From: Candidatus Pantoea soli
GTDB lineage: Bacteria > Pseudomonadota > Gammaproteobacteria > Enterobacterales > Enterobacteriaceae
Assembly: GCF_007833795.1 (NCBI RefSeq)
Contig: NZ_CP032702.1
Coordinates: 124,001-188,000, forward strand
Reading direction: 5' to 3'
Length of the DNA stretch: 64,000 nucleotides
The translations under genes and the position numbers were made by a program. This document shows, in pieces, positions 39,437 through 49,813 of this stretch. Position 1 is the stretch's first letter. Every line of letters begins with the position of its first letter. The notes beneath the pieces are model-generated. The model had not been told where the DNA came from. It searched no databases and worked only from the letters and a program-made list of their open reading frames with translations.

Positions 39437-40489
39437 ATGACGCGTTTCTCTTTGCGGCTGCAGTGGACGCTACTGCTGACGGCTTCCCTTGTGCTGGGCC
39501 TTGTGCTCCAGCTGTTTCACCTGCCAGCGGCGCTGCTGCTGGGCCCGATGATCGTGGGCACCGTTATGGGCCTGTGCGGTGCTACGGTGCGCATCGATAA
39601 ACGTTTTTTCGTGCTGGCGCAGGCGGTGCTGGGCTGCATGATTGGTCAGAGCCTCTCTCCTTCGATTCTCACCCCGCTTCTGCAGGACTGGCCGGTGGTA
39701 CTGGCCGTGCTGCTGCTGACGCTGGCCGCCAGCGGGCTCTCCGGTTTTTTGCTGGTCCGCTTCAGCGATCTGCCGGGACCCACCGGCGCATGGGGATCGT
39801 CGCCCGGCGGCGCATCGGCCATGGTCGCAATGGCCGGCGATTTTGGCGCGGACGTGCGTCTGGTGGCGTTTATGCAGTATCTGCGCGTGCTGTTTGTCGC
39901 CACGGCGGCGGCGGTGGTGGCGCGCATTGGCCTCGGCAGCGACGGCGACACGGCGCAGACGCTGTGGTTCCCGGCGCTGCACAGTGGCTTTCTGCTGACG
40001 CTGCTGGTCATGGTGGCGGGTGCGTGGCTTGGACAGCGATGGCGTATTCCTTCCGGCGCGCTGCTGCTGCCGGCACTGGCGGGTGCCACGCTGCAGGGCA
40101 CCGGGGTGGCTACCCTGCAGGTACCGGAGTGGCTGCTGGCGCTGGCCTATGCGCTGATTGGCTGGAGCGTGGGGCTGCGCTTTACCCGGCCGATTTTCCT
40201 GCTGGCGCTGCGCACGCTGCCGCAGATGATTGCATCGGTGATTGGCCTGATGCTGCTGTGCGGCGGCCTGGCATGGATGCTGACGCGCGTGCTGCATGTT
40301 GACCTGATGACCGCCTATCTCGCCACCAGCCCGGGCGGGCTGGACACGGTGGCGATCATTGCCGCGGGCAGCCGGGTCGACATTGCCTTTGTCATGGCCC
40401 TACAGACGCTGCGCCTGTTCACCATTCTGCTGACCGGCCCGGCGATGGCGCGTTTTATCTCACGCTTTGCGCACGCGGGTTCGCGCTGA
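39437..40489 (+). CDS. abrB: AbrB family membrane protein
   Basis: A 350-residue, roughly ten-helix membrane protein of two repeated halves, each with a Pro-Gly-rich signature: GAWGSSPGGASAMVAMAGDF in the first and YLATSPGGLDTVAIIAAGS in the second. LPAALLLGPMIVGTVMG and FMQYLRVLFVATAA also match E. coli AbrB (YbgN), a protein linked to aidB regulation whose transport substrate is unknown. This is not the Bacillus DNA-binding AbrB. In E. coli it is elsewhere in the genome; here it sits between corA and rarD, where E. coli has yigF/yigG. Its 3' end overlaps convergent rarD by 30 bases. Confidence 0.85.
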   Translation: MTRFSLRLQWTLLLTASLVLGLVLQLFHLPAALLLGPMIVGTVMGLCGATVRIDKRFFVLAQAVLGCMIGQSLSPSILTPLLQDWPVVLAVLLLTLAASGLSGFLLVRFSDLPGPTGAWGSSPGGASAMVAMAGDFGADVRLVAFMQYLRVLFVATAAAVVARIGLGSDGDTAQTLWFPALHSGFLLTLLVMVAGAWLGQRWRIPSGALLLPALAGATLQGTGVATLQVPEWLLALAYALIGWSVGLRFTRPIFLLALRTLPQMIASVIGLMLLCGGLAWMLTRVLHVDLMTAYLATSPGGLDTVAIIAAGSRVDIAFVMALQTLRLFTILLTGPAMARFISRFAHAGSR

Positions 40490-41359
40490 AAACAGCACGG
40501 CGTCAAGGATAAACAGCGCCAGCGCCAGCCAGATAAAACCAAAGGTAACCATTTTGTCCGGCGTCAGGCTTTCGCCATAGAACAGCACCGCCAGCAGGAA
40601 CATCAGCGTCGGGCCGAGGTACTGGAAAAAGCCCACGGTCGAGAGCCGCAGGCGCGCACAGGCGGCGGCGAACAGCATCAGCGGGATGGTGGTAATGATG
40701 CCGGCGGCAATCAGCTTCAGATTCAGGCTGAGCGGATTGGCGCTGAGGTGGCTGGTGGCGCTGTCGGCAAAGCCGAACAGATAGAGCGCGGCCAGCGGAA
40801 ACAGCCAGGCGGTTTCAATCAGCATACCGCTCTGCGCATCAACCTGAATCTTCTTCCGCACCAGCCCGTAGAGGGCAAAACTCAGCGCCAGCCCCAGACC
40901 AATCACCGGCAGCGAACCGAACTGCCATAGCTGCACCAGCACGCCGGTCGCCGCCAGCGCGACCGCCAGCCACTGCAGACGACGAAAGCGCTCACGCAGA
41001 AACAGCATGCCAAACACAACGTTAATCAGCGGGTTGATGAAGTAGCCCAGGCTGGCTTCCAGCATGTGCTGATTGTTCACCGCCCAGATAAACAGCAGCC
41101 AGTTAGCGCCAACAGTCAGCGCGGTGAACGCCAGCAGCAGCACTTTTTTGGGCTGGGCGATGACGTTGCGCACCTGGTGCCAGCCGCGGCTGACGGTGAT
41201 TAGCACCAGCATAAACAGCGCTGACCAGATTACGCGATGCGTCATGATCTCCGTGGGCGGTACTTCCCTGATCAGCTTGAAGTAGGCCGGGGCAATGCCC
41301 CAGATAAAATAGGCGCCCAGCGCATAAAAAATGCCGTGGCGGGTTTGTTGCGAATCCAT
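40460..41359 (-). CDS. rarD: EamA family transporter RarD
   Basis: A 299-residue protein (E. coli 296) with ten predicted membrane helices in two EamA halves. It opens with GIFYALGAYFIWGIAPAYFK and contains EIMTHRVIWSALFML, LEASLGYFINPLINVVFGM and GFFQYLGPTLMFLLAVLFYG, all RarD signatures. RarD was named for a chloramphenicol-sensitivity phenotype; its substrate is unknown. The next gene on the strand upstream is yigI, 44 bases away, so the two may form one unit. The 3' end overlaps abrB. Confidence 0.93.
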   Translation of the reverse strand: MDSQQTRHGIFYALGAYFIWGIAPAYFKLIREVPPTEIMTHRVIWSALFMLVLITVSRGWHQVRNVIAQPKKVLLLAFTALTVGANWLLFIWAVNNQHMLEASLGYFINPLINVVFGMLFLRERFRRLQWLAVALAATGVLVQLWQFGSLPVIGLGLALSFALYGLVRKKIQVDAQSGMLIETAWLFPLAALYLFGFADSATSHLSANPLSLNLKLIAAGIITTIPLMLFAAACARLRLSTVGFFQYLGPTLMFLLAVLFYGESLTPDKMVTFGFIWLALALFILDAVLFSARTRVRKA

Positions 41360-41403
41360 GTTGTTTTCCGGTAAGGCGGCGGGCCAGAGCGCGCCGCACG
41401 GGG

Positions 41404-41874
41404 TTAACCAATCAGATAGGTGGCGGTAGCGGTGGCGATATAATCGCCCTGCTGGTTGTGCAGCTCCACACGGGCAACCGCCACTTTGTTACCGGCACGC
41501 AGCAGGCTGCTGGCGGCAACAAAGCGTTCACCGCGGCCGGGGCGCAGATAGTCTACGCGCATATCAATCGTGCCCATACGGGACAGACGCTGGCGCAGCT
41601 CCGCTTCGCTGATGCTCTCCTGGCGCGACAGCGCATGGCTGACGCACACCAGCCCGGCAGCCACATCCAGCACGGAAGCAATAACCCCGCCGTGCAGAAT
41701 CTGCTGCGCGGCATTGCCCACCAGCATGGTTTTATTGGCAAAGCCGAGTTCAGCGTAGCTGGCCTCCAGCCGATCCAGCTCCAGACCCAGCGCCTGATTA
41801 AACGGCATGTGGTAGACAAAAATTTCGCCGATCAGCCGGCGCGCTTCCTGCTGTGTCAGCATCGCAGATGACAT
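41404..41874 (-). CDS. yigI: Acyl-CoA thioesterase YigI
   Basis: A 156-residue single hot-dog-fold protein of the PaaI/thioesterase group. Conserved parts are [56 protein letters not shown] and [19 protein letters not shown]. coli YigI (155 residues) hydrolyses medium- and long-chain acyl-CoAs. The start at 41874 gives [10 protein letters not shown]; the ATG five codons in is possible but shortens the family N terminus. Confidence 0.94.
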   Translation of the reverse strand: MSSAMLTQQEARRLIGEIFVYHMPFNQALGLELDRLEASYAELGFANKTMLVGNAAQQILHGGVIASVLDVAAGLVCVSHALSRQESISEAELRQRLSRMGTIDMRVDYLRPGRGERFVAASSLLRAGNKVAVARVELHNQQGDYIATATATYLIG

Positions 41875-42041
41875 AATTCCTGGCCTTCAGATGTTAAAGA
41901 ATTGTGTATATTATGCCGCGTTCCGGCGGCTTTCCAGTTTCCGAAAACGAGGCTAATCAACCCGCCGCTTTGCGTGTAGAATGACCTGCTTTTTACACCG
42001 TCGCCCCGACGATATCCCTGAGCAGCGCACTGGAGAATTTT

Positions 42042-42920
42042 ATGCGTAAGCAATACGCCTTGCTGGCCGCGGCATTAGCCATGCCTGCGCTGGCGCAGGC
42101 TGATGAAGCCACCATCAAAGAGGTGCATGACGCACCGGCAGTGAAGGGCAGCATTATTGCTAACCTGCTGGAAAAACACGATAACCCGTTCGTGCTTTAT
42201 CCTTATGAAAACAACTACCTGCTTTACACCTACACCAGCGATATGAATAAAGAGGCAATCTCTTCTTACAGCTGGGCAGACAAAGCGAAAAAAGATGAAG
42301 TAAAATTCCAGCTCAGCCTGGCATTTCCACTGTGGCGTGGCATTCTGGGCGACAACTCGGTACTGGCGGCATCTTATACTCAGCGTTCGTGGTGGCAGCT
42401 GTCGAACCGCGGCGCATCGTCACCTTTCCGTGAAACCAACTATGAGCCGCAGATTTTCCTCGGCTGGGCGACCGATTACTCCCTGGGCGGCTGGACGCTG
42501 CGCGATGTCGAACTGGGCCTGAACCATGAGTCGAACGGCCGCAGCGATCCGACATCCCGCAGCTGGAACCGGGTCTATGCCCGTCTGATGGCGGAAAACG
42601 GCAATTTCCTGGCGGAGATCAAGCCCTGGTACCGCCTGCCGGAGAGCGCCAGCAATGACGACAATCCGGACATCACCAAATACATGGGTTACTACCGCGC
42701 GAAGCTTGGCTATATGCTGGGCGACAGTATTTTCAGCGTGGAAGGCAACTACAACTGGAATAGCGGCTATGGCGGCGCAACCTTCGCCTGGAGCTATCCC
42801 ATCACCGAACATGTGCGTTTTTATACGCAGCTGTTCAGCGGCTATGGCGAATCGCTTATCGACTATAACCATCGCCAGACGCGCCTGGGCGTAGGCGTTA
42901 CGCTGAACGATCTGTTCTAA
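42042..42920 (+). CDS. pldA: Outer membrane phospholipase A
   Basis: A 292-residue precursor with a 20-residue signal peptide ending in ALAQA, then a 12-strand beta-barrel ending in Phe, as outer-membrane proteins do. The catalytic residues are visible in [16 protein letters not shown]: His162, Ser164 and Asn176 of the precursor, matching His142, Ser144 and Asn156 of mature E. coli PldA. It degrades phospholipids that reach the outer leaflet, working as a Ca2+-dependent dimer to keep lipid asymmetry. GGAG precedes the ATG. The pldA-recQ order is as in E. coli. Confidence 0.97.
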   Translation: MRKQYALLAAALAMPALAQADEATIKEVHDAPAVKGSIIANLLEKHDNPFVLYPYENNYLLYTYTSDMNKEAISSYSWADKAKKDEVKFQLSLAFPLWRGILGDNSVLAASYTQRSWWQLSNRGASSPFRETNYEPQIFLGWATDYSLGGWTLRDVELGLNHESNGRSDPTSRSWNRVYARLMAENGNFLAEIKPWYRLPESASNDDNPDITKYMGYYRAKLGYMLGDSIFSVEGNYNWNSGYGGATFAWSYPITEHVRFYTQLFSGYGESLIDYNHRQTRLGVGVTLNDLF

Positions 42921-42940
42921 CCAGTCAAAACAGGATTACC

Positions 42941-44764
42941 GTGGCAACATCGGCAGTGCTTAATCAGGAAACGCTGGCGCAGCAGGTATTACAGGATACC
43001 TTCGGCTACCAGCAGTTCCGTCCGGGTCAGCAAACCATCATTGAAACCGCCCTTGCCGGGCGTGACTGTCTGGTGGTGATGCCAACCGGCGGCGGCAAAT
43101 CGCTGTGCTATCAGATTCCGGCGCTGGTGCGCGAGGGGCTGACGCTGGTGGTGTCTCCGCTGATTTCACTGATGAAAGATCAGGTTGACCAGCTGCTGGC
43201 CAACGGCGTGGCGGCGGCGTGCCTGAACTCAACGCAGACGCGGGAGCAGCAGCAGCAGGTCTTTGCTGACTGCCGCAGCGGCAAACTGAAGCTGCTGTAC
43301 ATTGCGCCGGAACGGCTGATGATGGACAACTTCCTCGACAGCCTGCACCACTGGAATCCGGTGATGCTGGCCGTAGATGAAGCGCACTGTATTTCGCAGT
43401 GGGGCCATGATTTCCGCCCGGAATACGGTGCGCTTGGCCAGCTGCGCCAGCGCTTCCCGGATCTGCCGGTGATGGCGCTGACCGCGACCGCCGACGAAAC
43501 CACGCGCAACGACATCGCGCATCTGCTGCAGATGCACGATCCGCTGATTCAGATCAGCAGTTTTGACCGGCCGAACATCCGCTACACGCTGGTGGAGAAA
43601 TTTAAACCCACCGATCAGCTGCTGCGCTATGTGCAGGATCAGCGCGGCAAAAGCGGCATCATCTACTGTAACAGCCGTGCCAAGGTAGAAGACACCGCAG
43701 CGCGCCTGCAGAGCCGTGGCATCAGCGTCGGGGCGTATCATGCCGGTATCGACAGTGAACAGCGGGCACGCGTGCAGGAAGCCTTCCAGCGTGACGACCT
43801 GCAGATCGTGGTGGCGACCGTGGCATTCGGTATGGGGATCAACAAACCCAACGTGCGCTTTGTGGTGCACTTTGATATCCCGCGCAACATCGAATCCTAC
43901 TATCAGGAGACCGGCCGCGCCGGGCGTGACGGCCTGCCTGCGGAAGCGATGATGCTGTACGATCCGGCGGATATGGCGTGGCTGCGCAAATGTCTGGAAG
44001 AGAAAGCGCCGGGGCCACTGCAGGACATTGAGCGCCACAAGCTCAATGCGATGGGGGCATTTGCCGAAGCGCAAACCTGCCGCCGCCTGGTGCTACTGAA
44101 CTACTTTGGTGAAGGTCGCCAGCAGCCCTGCGGCAACTGCGACATCTGTCTCGATCCGCCGCGCCGCTACGACGGGCTGGTGGAAGCGCAGAAAGCGCTA
44201 TCGGTGATTTATCGCACCGGGCAGCGTTTTGGCATGAGCTATATCGTTGAGGTGCTGCGCGGCTCCACCAATCAGCGGCTGCGCGACAACGGCCACGACA
44301 AACTGCCGGTGTACGGGCTGGGCCGGGACCAGAGCCAGGAGCACTGGGTCAGCGTGCTGCGTCAGCTGATTCATCTGGGCATGGTCACCCAAAACATTGC
44401 GCTGCATTCGGCGCTGCAGCTGACGGAAGCCGCACGGCCGGTGCTGCGGGCGGAAGTGCCGCTGATGCTGGCGGTGCCGCGCGTGGCCACGGTGAAAAGC
44501 CGCAGCAGTGCGCCAAAGGTGTATGGCGGCAACTACGATCGCAAGCTGTTTGCCAAACTGCGTAAGCTGCGCAAAGCCATTGCCGATGAAGAGAATATTC
44601 CGCCGTACGTGGTGTTCAACGACGCCACGCTGATAGAAATGGCCGAGCAGCTGCCGGTCAGCGCGTCAGAAATGCTCAGCGTGAACGGCGTCGGGCATCG
44701 CAAACTGGAGCGTTTTGGCCGGCCGTTTCTGGTAATGATTAAAGAACATCTTGATGAAGAATAA
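42941..44764 (+). CDS. recQ: ATP-dependent DNA helicase RecQ
   Basis: A 607-residue superfamily 2 helicase starting with GTG. Walker A PTGGGKS is at residues 48-54, DEAH-type box [43 protein letters not shown] and [10 protein letters not shown]. The zinc cysteines are in [13 protein letters not shown] and [12 protein letters not shown]. The HRDC domain is at the C terminus ([18 protein letters not shown]). RecQ acts 3'-5' in the RecF recombination route and in resolving aberrant structures. AGGA precedes the GTG at a suitable distance; the N terminus agrees with E. coli. Confidence 0.97.
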   Translation: MATSAVLNQETLAQQVLQDTFGYQQFRPGQQTIIETALAGRDCLVVMPTGGGKSLCYQIPALVREGLTLVVSPLISLMKDQVDQLLANGVAAACLNSTQTREQQQQVFADCRSGKLKLLYIAPERLMMDNFLDSLHHWNPVMLAVDEAHCISQWGHDFRPEYGALGQLRQRFPDLPVMALTATADETTRNDIAHLLQMHDPLIQISSFDRPNIRYTLVEKFKPTDQLLRYVQDQRGKSGIIYCNSRAKVEDTAARLQSRGISVGAYHAGIDSEQRARVQEAFQRDDLQIVVATVAFGMGINKPNVRFVVHFDIPRNIESYYQETGRAGRDGLPAEAMMLYDPADMAWLRKCLEEKAPGPLQDIERHKLNAMGAFAEAQTCRRLVLLNYFGEGRQQPCGNCDICLDPPRRYDGLVEAQKALSVIYRTGQRFGMSYIVEVLRGSTNQRLRDNGHDKLPVYGLGRDQSQEHWVSVLRQLIHLGMVTQNIALHSALQLTEAARPVLRAEVPLMLAVPRVATVKSRSSAPKVYGGNYDRKLFAKLRKLRKAIADEENIPPYVVFNDATLIEMAEQLPVSASEMLSVNGVGHRKLERFGRPFLVMIKEHLDEE

Positions 44765-44776
44765 GGGAATTAACGC

Positions 44777-45400
44777 ATGCTGATGTTATTTGCTACCGTT
44801 GCGCTGGTCCATCTGGTGGCGCTGATGAGCCCGGGGCCGGATTTCTTTTTTGTATCGCAGACGGCCGCCAGCCGGTCACGCAAAGAGGCGATGATGGGCG
44901 TGCTTGGCATTACGCTGGGCATTGTGATCTGGGCCGGCGTTGCCCTGATGGGCCTGCATCTGATCCTGCAGAAAATGGCGTGGCTGCATCAGATTATCAT
45001 GGTGGGCGGCGGGCTGTATCTGCTGTGGATGGGCTGGCAACTGCTGCGCTCGGCGCGGCAGCGTCACCGTCACCCGCAGAGCGCGCCCCCGGAAGTGGCA
45101 CTGCCGAAACGCGGTATGAGCTTTCTGAAGGGGTTCCTGACCAATCTCTCCAACCCGAAAGCGATTATCTACTTCGGCAGCGTATTCTCGCTGTTTGTGG
45201 GTAATGATGTGGGAACGATGGCGCGCTGGGGACTGTTTCTGTTGATTATCGGGGAAACCTTCGCGTGGTTTACGCTGGTGGCCGCCATTTTTGCCCTGCC
45301 GTGGATGCGGGAGAAATATCAGCGCATGGCGAAATGGGTCGACGGCATGGCGGGCGTGCTGTTTGCCGGCTTCGGCATTCATCTGATTATTTCGCGCTAA
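44777..45400 (+). CDS. rhtC: Threonine efflux protein RhtC
   Basis: A 207-residue LysE-family exporter with six hydrophobic segments. MSPGPDFFFVSQTAASRSR near residue 18, GVLGITLGIVIWAG and FLTNLSNPKAIIYFGSVFSL are the family marks and match E. coli RhtC (206). It exports threonine and related amino acids across the inner membrane. Twelve bases separate it from recQ. Confidence 0.95.
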   Translation: MLMLFATVALVHLVALMSPGPDFFFVSQTAASRSRKEAMMGVLGITLGIVIWAGVALMGLHLILQKMAWLHQIIMVGGGLYLLWMGWQLLRSARQRHRHPQSAPPEVALPKRGMSFLKGFLTNLSNPKAIIYFGSVFSLFVGNDVGTMARWGLFLLIIGETFAWFTLVAAIFALPWMREKYQRMAKWVDGMAGVLFAGFGIHLIISR

Positions 45401-45410
45401 CGTCTGCTTT

Positions 45411-45438
45411 ACCGGGTGCGCCAACAGCTGCACCCGGT
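45411..45438. terminator. Inverted repeat between convergent rhtC and rhtB
   Basis: ACCGGGTGC (45411-45419) and GCACCCGGT (45430-45438) form a 9-bp perfect stem with a 10-nt loop, in a 44-base convergent gap. It could serve both genes, although no long T tract is present. Confidence 0.5.
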
Positions 45439-45444
45439 TGCGCA

Positions 45445-46068
45445 TCAGGCGATGCGCCGCGCACTGGCTAACAGCGCACCTACCGCCATAAACAACCCGC
45501 CAAATATCCGGTTGAGCAGCTTCATCTGCTTTGGCCCTTTGATCCAGCCGGCAATACGCGTTGCCAGCGTGGCATAGCCAATCATCACAATCACATCAAC
45601 CACAATGGTCGTCACGCCCAGTACCAGGTACTGCATCAGCTGCGGCTGGTGCGGCAAAATAAACTGCGGAAACAGCGCGGCCAGAAACACAATGCTTTTG
45701 GGATTAGTGAGGTTGACCAGCAGGGCGCGCTGAAACAGGCGACGGCGCGGCATGGCTTTCGCCACCGCATTCAGATCGATACCGCCCGCGGCGCGCCACT
45801 GCTGAATGCCCAGCCAGACCAGATAAGCGGCACCGGCCCACTTCAGCACCTCAAACGCCAGCATCGAGCGGGAAAACAGCGCACCGAGACCGGCCCCCAC
45901 CAGCACAATATGCACCGCCAGGCCAAGCTGCAGACCGGTGATGGATGCTGCCGCCCCGCGATAGCCGTGGCTGATGCCCGTGCTCATGGTGTTGATGGCC
46001 CCTGAGCCGGGTGAGAGGCTGAGGATGGTTGTGGTAAGCAGATAGGTTAACCACCATTCAATGGTCAT
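45445..46068 (-). CDS. rhtB: Homoserine/homoserine lactone efflux protein RhtB
   Basis: A 207-residue LysE-family exporter (E. coli 206). It shows [56 protein letters not shown] and [19 protein letters not shown]. It exports homoserine and homoserine lactone. I start at 46068 (MTIEWW, as in E. coli MTLEWW), where AGGGA lies nine bases upstream; the ATG three codons earlier (46077) sits almost on that site. rhtB and rhtC are convergent, as in E. coli. Confidence 0.95.
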   Translation of the reverse strand: MTIEWWLTYLLTTTILSLSPGSGAINTMSTGISHGYRGAAASITGLQLGLAVHIVLVGAGLGALFSRSMLAFEVLKWAGAAYLVWLGIQQWRAAGGIDLNAVAKAMPRRRLFQRALLVNLTNPKSIVFLAALFPQFILPHQPQLMQYLVLGVTTIVVDVIVMIGYATLATRIAGWIKGPKQMKLLNRIFGGLFMAVGALLASARRIA

Positions 46069-46172
46069 GCGTGACATTCCCTGAAGAGAGCGAAGTGTGA
46101 CACAATACGCCAGAACATCGCGGCAGGCTATTCAGCGACAACCCGCGCGGGACGTTTTTTTCAGGGGGACGG

Positions 46173-47168
46173 ATGCAGCAGCATAAACAGAGCTGGCTCG
46201 GACGGGAAAAAGGGTTTTCTGCCTTTGCCACCGGCCCGCTGCTCGACTTCTGGCGTCAGCGTGAAGAGGGTGAGTTTACCGGCGTCGGCAACCTGAAGAT
46301 TCGCTATGCCCGTTTCACCTCACCGCACCATCATCGTGTCATCCTGATCGTTCCCGGTCGCATTGAAAGCTATATCAAATACCCGGAACTGGCGTACGAC
46401 CTGTTCCACTGCGGCTATGATGTGGTGATCATTGACCACCGTGGCCAGGGCCGTTCCGACCGCCTGCTGCCGGATTCACATCGCGGTCATGTGGCGGCGT
46501 TCAGCCACTATGTTGACGATCTGGAAACGCTCTATCTGAAAGAGATCGTCGGCCACCATTATCAGCAGCGCTACGTACTGGCGCACTCGATGGGTGGCGC
46601 GATTCTGGCGCTGTTTCTGGCGCGTCAGCCGCAGGCGTTTCACGCAGCGGTATTCTGCGCCCCGATGTTTGGCATCGTGCTGCCGCTGCCGCCGTTTCTG
46701 GCCCACCGCATTCTCGACTGGGCAGAAAAATTACCGGTTCTGCGCGACGGCTATGCGCCGGGCACCGGCCGCTGGCGTGCTCACCCGTTTGGCATCAACC
46801 GCCTGACGCACAGCCGCGAGCGCTATCGCCGCAATCTGCGTTTCTACGCCGATGACCCGGCCATTCGCGTCGGCGGGCCAACCTTTCACTGGGTGCGTGA
46901 AGGCATCCAGGCCGGACGCAGCATCATCAGCCAGGCCGATAAAATCACCACGCCCGTGCTGCTGCTGCAGGCGAGTGAAGACGATGTGGTGGATAACCGT
47001 TCGCAGGATATGTTCTGTACGGCGATGGCCGCGGCAGGACATCCGTGTGAGGGCACCACACCGTACGTAATCCAGGGCGCGCGTCACGAGATCCTGTTTG
47101 AAACAGACGCCATGCGTGCCGAAGCGCTTAACGCGGTGGTCGATTTCTTCGAGCGCCACGTTTCCTGA
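46173..47168 (+). CDS. pldB: Lysophospholipase L2
   Basis: A 331-residue alpha/beta hydrolase. The nucleophile elbow is AHSMGGAI with Ser139. The oxyanion region is IVPGRIESYIKYPELAYDLF and the strand DVVIIDHRGQGRSDR is typical of monoacylglycerol lipase-like enzymes. An aspartate (ASEDDVVDN) and a histidine (IQGARHEILFE) complete the triad. It removes the remaining acyl chain from lysophospholipids at the inner membrane, following PldA-type attack. yigL lies downstream. Confidence 0.94.
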   Translation: MQQHKQSWLGREKGFSAFATGPLLDFWRQREEGEFTGVGNLKIRYARFTSPHHHRVILIVPGRIESYIKYPELAYDLFHCGYDVVIIDHRGQGRSDRLLPDSHRGHVAAFSHYVDDLETLYLKEIVGHHYQQRYVLAHSMGGAILALFLARQPQAFHAAVFCAPMFGIVLPLPPFLAHRILDWAEKLPVLRDGYAPGTGRWRAHPFGINRLTHSRERYRRNLRFYADDPAIRVGGPTFHWVREGIQAGRSIISQADKITTPVLLLQASEDDVVDNRSQDMFCTAMAAAGHPCEGTTPYVIQGARHEILFETDAMRAEALNAVVDFFERHVS

Positions 47169-47201
47169 ATGACCCTTTTGACACCAATACCCGAGGCTGA
47201 C

Positions 47202-48002
47202 ATGTACCACATCGTTGCATCCGACCTGGATGGCACGCTGCTTTCCCCCGATCATCGCCTGACGCCGTTCACGCGCACCACGCTGCAGCAGCTGGTAGCG
47301 CGCGACGTCCACTTTGTTTTTGCCACCGGTCGTCACCATATCGACGTCGGACAGATGCGCGACAAGCTGGGTATTCCGGCGTATATGATCACCTCAAACG
47401 GCGCACGCGTGCACAACGCCGAAGGCGAGCTGGTGTTCAGCCATAACCTGGACGCGGATATCGCCAGCGAACTGTATGCCCTGCAGTATCAGGATGCCCG
47501 GATTCTCACCCACGTTTATCGCGATGATGAATGGTTCATGAGCCGTCACGATCCGGATGAAGTGGATTTCTTCCGCGAGTCGGTGTTCACCTATCAGGTG
47601 TATGAGCCCGGCATGCTGGCGACGGACGGTATCAGCAAAGTGTTTTTCACCTGTGAGGATCCGCAGCGGCTGATTCCACTGGAGCAGGCTATCGAAGCGC
47701 GCTGGGGCGATCGGGTGAACGTAAGCTTCTCGCTGCCCACCTGCCTGGAAGTGATGGCCGGCGGCGTCTCCAAAGGCCATGCGCTGGAAGCGGTGGCGAA
47801 GCAGCTGGGCCATTCGCTGAAAGCCTGCATCGCGTTTGGCGACGGCATGAACGATGTGGAGATGCTGAGTATGGCGGGCAAAGGCTGCATTATGCGCAAC
47901 GCCCACCAGCGGCTGAAAGAGACGCTGCCGACGCTGGAAGTGATTGGCAGCAACGCCGAGGATGCCGTGCCGCACACGCTGCGCAAGCTGTTTCTGGCGT
48001 AA
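47202..48002 (+). CDS. yigL: HAD pyridoxal phosphate phosphatase YigL
   Basis: A 266-residue Cof-type HAD phosphatase, exactly the E. coli length. Motif I is ASDLDGTLLSPDHRL at the N terminus, motif II FATGRHHIDVGQM, and motif IV IAFGDGMNDVEMLSMAGKG. E. coli YigL dephosphorylates sugar phosphates and pyridoxal phosphate and is activated by the sRNA SgrS in sugar-phosphate stress; in that case the mRNA made with pldB is stabilised. The ATG at 47202 matches E. coli; an in-frame ATG at 47169 would add eleven residues. Only 33 bases from pldB, so a pldB-yigL transcript is likely here too. Confidence 0.95.
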   Translation: MYHIVASDLDGTLLSPDHRLTPFTRTTLQQLVARDVHFVFATGRHHIDVGQMRDKLGIPAYMITSNGARVHNAEGELVFSHNLDADIASELYALQYQDARILTHVYRDDEWFMSRHDPDEVDFFRESVFTYQVYEPGMLATDGISKVFFTCEDPQRLIPLEQAIEARWGDRVNVSFSLPTCLEVMAGGVSKGHALEAVAKQLGHSLKACIAFGDGMNDVEMLSMAGKGCIMRNAHQRLKETLPTLEVIGSNAEDAVPHTLRKLFLA

Positions 48003-48038
48003 GCGCGCGGCGGCCGTTTCCGGCTACCGCAGCAACAG

Positions 48039-48065
48039 ACGGGCAGCCTGACCGGCTACCCGTCG
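48039..48065. terminator. Stem-loop between convergent yigL and glpT
   Basis: GACGGG-C-AGCC (48039-48049) faces GGCT-A-CCCGTC (48055-48065): ten pairs and one internal mismatch around a 5-nt loop. No long T tract. Confidence 0.45.
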
Positions 48066-48068
48066 CTA

Positions 48069-49409
48069 TCATGCCCGCGATACTTTATGTTTATGCTCAT
48101 TGATCATGGTGAGCAGCAGCAGTAGTACCGCCATCACCGAGCCGGCAATCATCACCAGGAAGCCGCCGTCCCAGCCGAAATAGTCCACGGTATAACCCAC
48201 GATGGCGCTGGCCGCGACAGATCCGCCCAGATAACCAAACAGGCCGGTAAAGCCCGCCGCGGTGCCTGCGGCTTTCTTCGGTGCCAGCTCCAGCGCGTGC
48301 AGGCCAATCAGCATCACCGGGCCGTAAATCAGAAAACCGATAACGATCATACAGGCCATATCAACGCCCGGATTGCCCGGCGGATTGAGCCAGTAAATCA
48401 CGGTCGCCAGCGTCACCAGCGTCATAAAGAACACCCCGGTCGCCCCGCGATTACCGCGGAACACCTTATCGGACATCCAGCCGCACAGCAGCGTGCCGGG
48501 AATGCCGGCGTATTCGTAAAAGAAGTAGGCCCAGGAGGATTTATCCAGCGTGAAGTGCTTCACCTCCTTCAGGTAAGTGGGCGACCAGTCGAGAATGCCG
48601 TAGCGCAGCAGGTAGACAAATACGTTGGCCAGGGCGATGTACCACAGCAGCTTATTGGGCAGCACATACTGCATGAAAATCTGCTTTGCGGTCAGCTCCT
48701 GTTCATGCGCGGCGTTATAGTCAGGCGGATAGTCGTTTTTATAGGCTTCAATCGGCGGCAGCCCGCATGACTGCGGCGTGTCGCGCATCAGCGCAAACGC
48801 GATGACGGCGACCAGAATAGCGGCGAACGCCGGCATATAGAGCGCGGCTTTCCAGTCGTTAAACCACGCCATCCCCAGCAGAAACAGCAGCGGCGGAATC
48901 CCTCCGCCAACATTATGCGCACAGTTCCAGACGGATACGATGCCGCCGCGCTCCTTCTGCGACCACCAGTGCACCATCGTGCGACCGCAGGGCGGCCAGC
49001 CCATTCCCTGGAACCAGCCGCACAAAAACAGCAGCACAAACATGATCATAATGCCGGAGGTGGCCCAGGGGACAAAGCCCATGAACAGCATGACCGCTGC
49101 CGCCAGAATTAATCCGGCAGGCAGGAAGACGCGCGGATTGGACCGATCGGAGACCGAACCCATAATGAATTTGGAAAAACCGTAGGCAATAGAGATACCG
49201 GAAAGGGCAAAGCCGAGATCGCCACGGGAAAATCCCTGCTCGACCAGATAAGGCATTGCCAGCGCGAAGTTCTTACGGACCAGATAATAGGCAGCGTAGC
49301 CGAAGAAGATACCAAGGAAAATTTGCCAGCGCAGGCGGCGGTAGAGCGGATCAACGCGATCATCAGCCACCGGTGGCCGATGCGGTGCAGGTTTAAAGAT
49401 ACTTAACAT
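48069..49409 (-). CDS. glpT: Glycerol-3-phosphate:phosphate antiporter GlpT
   Basis: A 446-residue major facilitator protein of the organophosphate:phosphate antiporter family, with twelve helices. The sequence is strikingly close to E. coli GlpT: long runs such as [38 protein letters not shown] and [19 protein letters not shown] appear unchanged. The substrate-binding arginine in LVRKNF and the signature after helix 4 are intact. It imports glycerol-3-phosphate and also fosfomycin. In E. coli glpT is followed by glpQ elsewhere on the chromosome; here it stands alone between yigL and yigM. GGAGG precedes the start. Confidence 0.96.
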   Translation of the reverse strand: MLSIFKPAPHRPPVADDRVDPLYRRLRWQIFLGIFFGYAAYYLVRKNFALAMPYLVEQGFSRGDLGFALSGISIAYGFSKFIMGSVSDRSNPRVFLPAGLILAAAVMLFMGFVPWATSGIMIMFVLLFLCGWFQGMGWPPCGRTMVHWWSQKERGGIVSVWNCAHNVGGGIPPLLFLLGMAWFNDWKAALYMPAFAAILVAVIAFALMRDTPQSCGLPPIEAYKNDYPPDYNAAHEQELTAKQIFMQYVLPNKLLWYIALANVFVYLLRYGILDWSPTYLKEVKHFTLDKSSWAYFFYEYAGIPGTLLCGWMSDKVFRGNRGATGVFFMTLVTLATVIYWLNPPGNPGVDMACMIVIGFLIYGPVMLIGLHALELAPKKAAGTAAGFTGLFGYLGGSVAASAIVGYTVDYFGWDGGFLVMIAGSVMAVLLLLLTMINEHKHKVSRA

Positions 49410-49813
49410 GAACAGGGCCCTCCAGGGCGCACTTTTGGTATTTATTCCCAGCAGGTTGGGGCAGAAAAGGGGTAAATCAGCCTGGAAATCGCGGTTTCCA
49501 TTGCGCGCAAAGGATAGTGAGGGCGCGGCGGGGTTACTGTGACGGCTGACACAACTGTTACAGTTTTATGACAATCGGGCGCGAAAAGCGCCAGAAAGTG
49601 TCGGATGTGCGCCGGGTAAAAAGGCGTCCGTGCGGGCGAAAATCCGCTGCGCCGTGCAGCCTGTTGTCATAGCCGGTCTGGCCTCTTTACGCGCAGGGGA
49701 TTACCTGTCCGCTCTGTTTGCTGTCAATATGACCAGTTGTCAACCAGTTTTTCCAGCCCGGTCGCCTGACATTGTTTACACTAGCGGCTTCATGGATTTC
49801 TGGATCTTTTACC
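49410..49813. other. Divergent glpT-yigM intergenic region
   Basis: About 400 bases without a gene. It holds the glpT ribosome site (GGAGG near 49424), an A/T-rich TAAATACC in the glpT leader, and a CRP-like site at 49538-49553. A 76-codon frame starting at 49630 overlaps the yigM start in another frame and has no family resemblance. Confidence 0.5.
49538..49553. promoter_or_regulatory. Candidate CRP site upstream of glpT
   Basis: TGTGACGGCTGACACA matches TGTGA-N6-TCACA in nine of ten half-site bases. glpT is CRP-dependent in E. coli. It lies about 130 bp before the glpT start codon. Confidence 0.55.
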
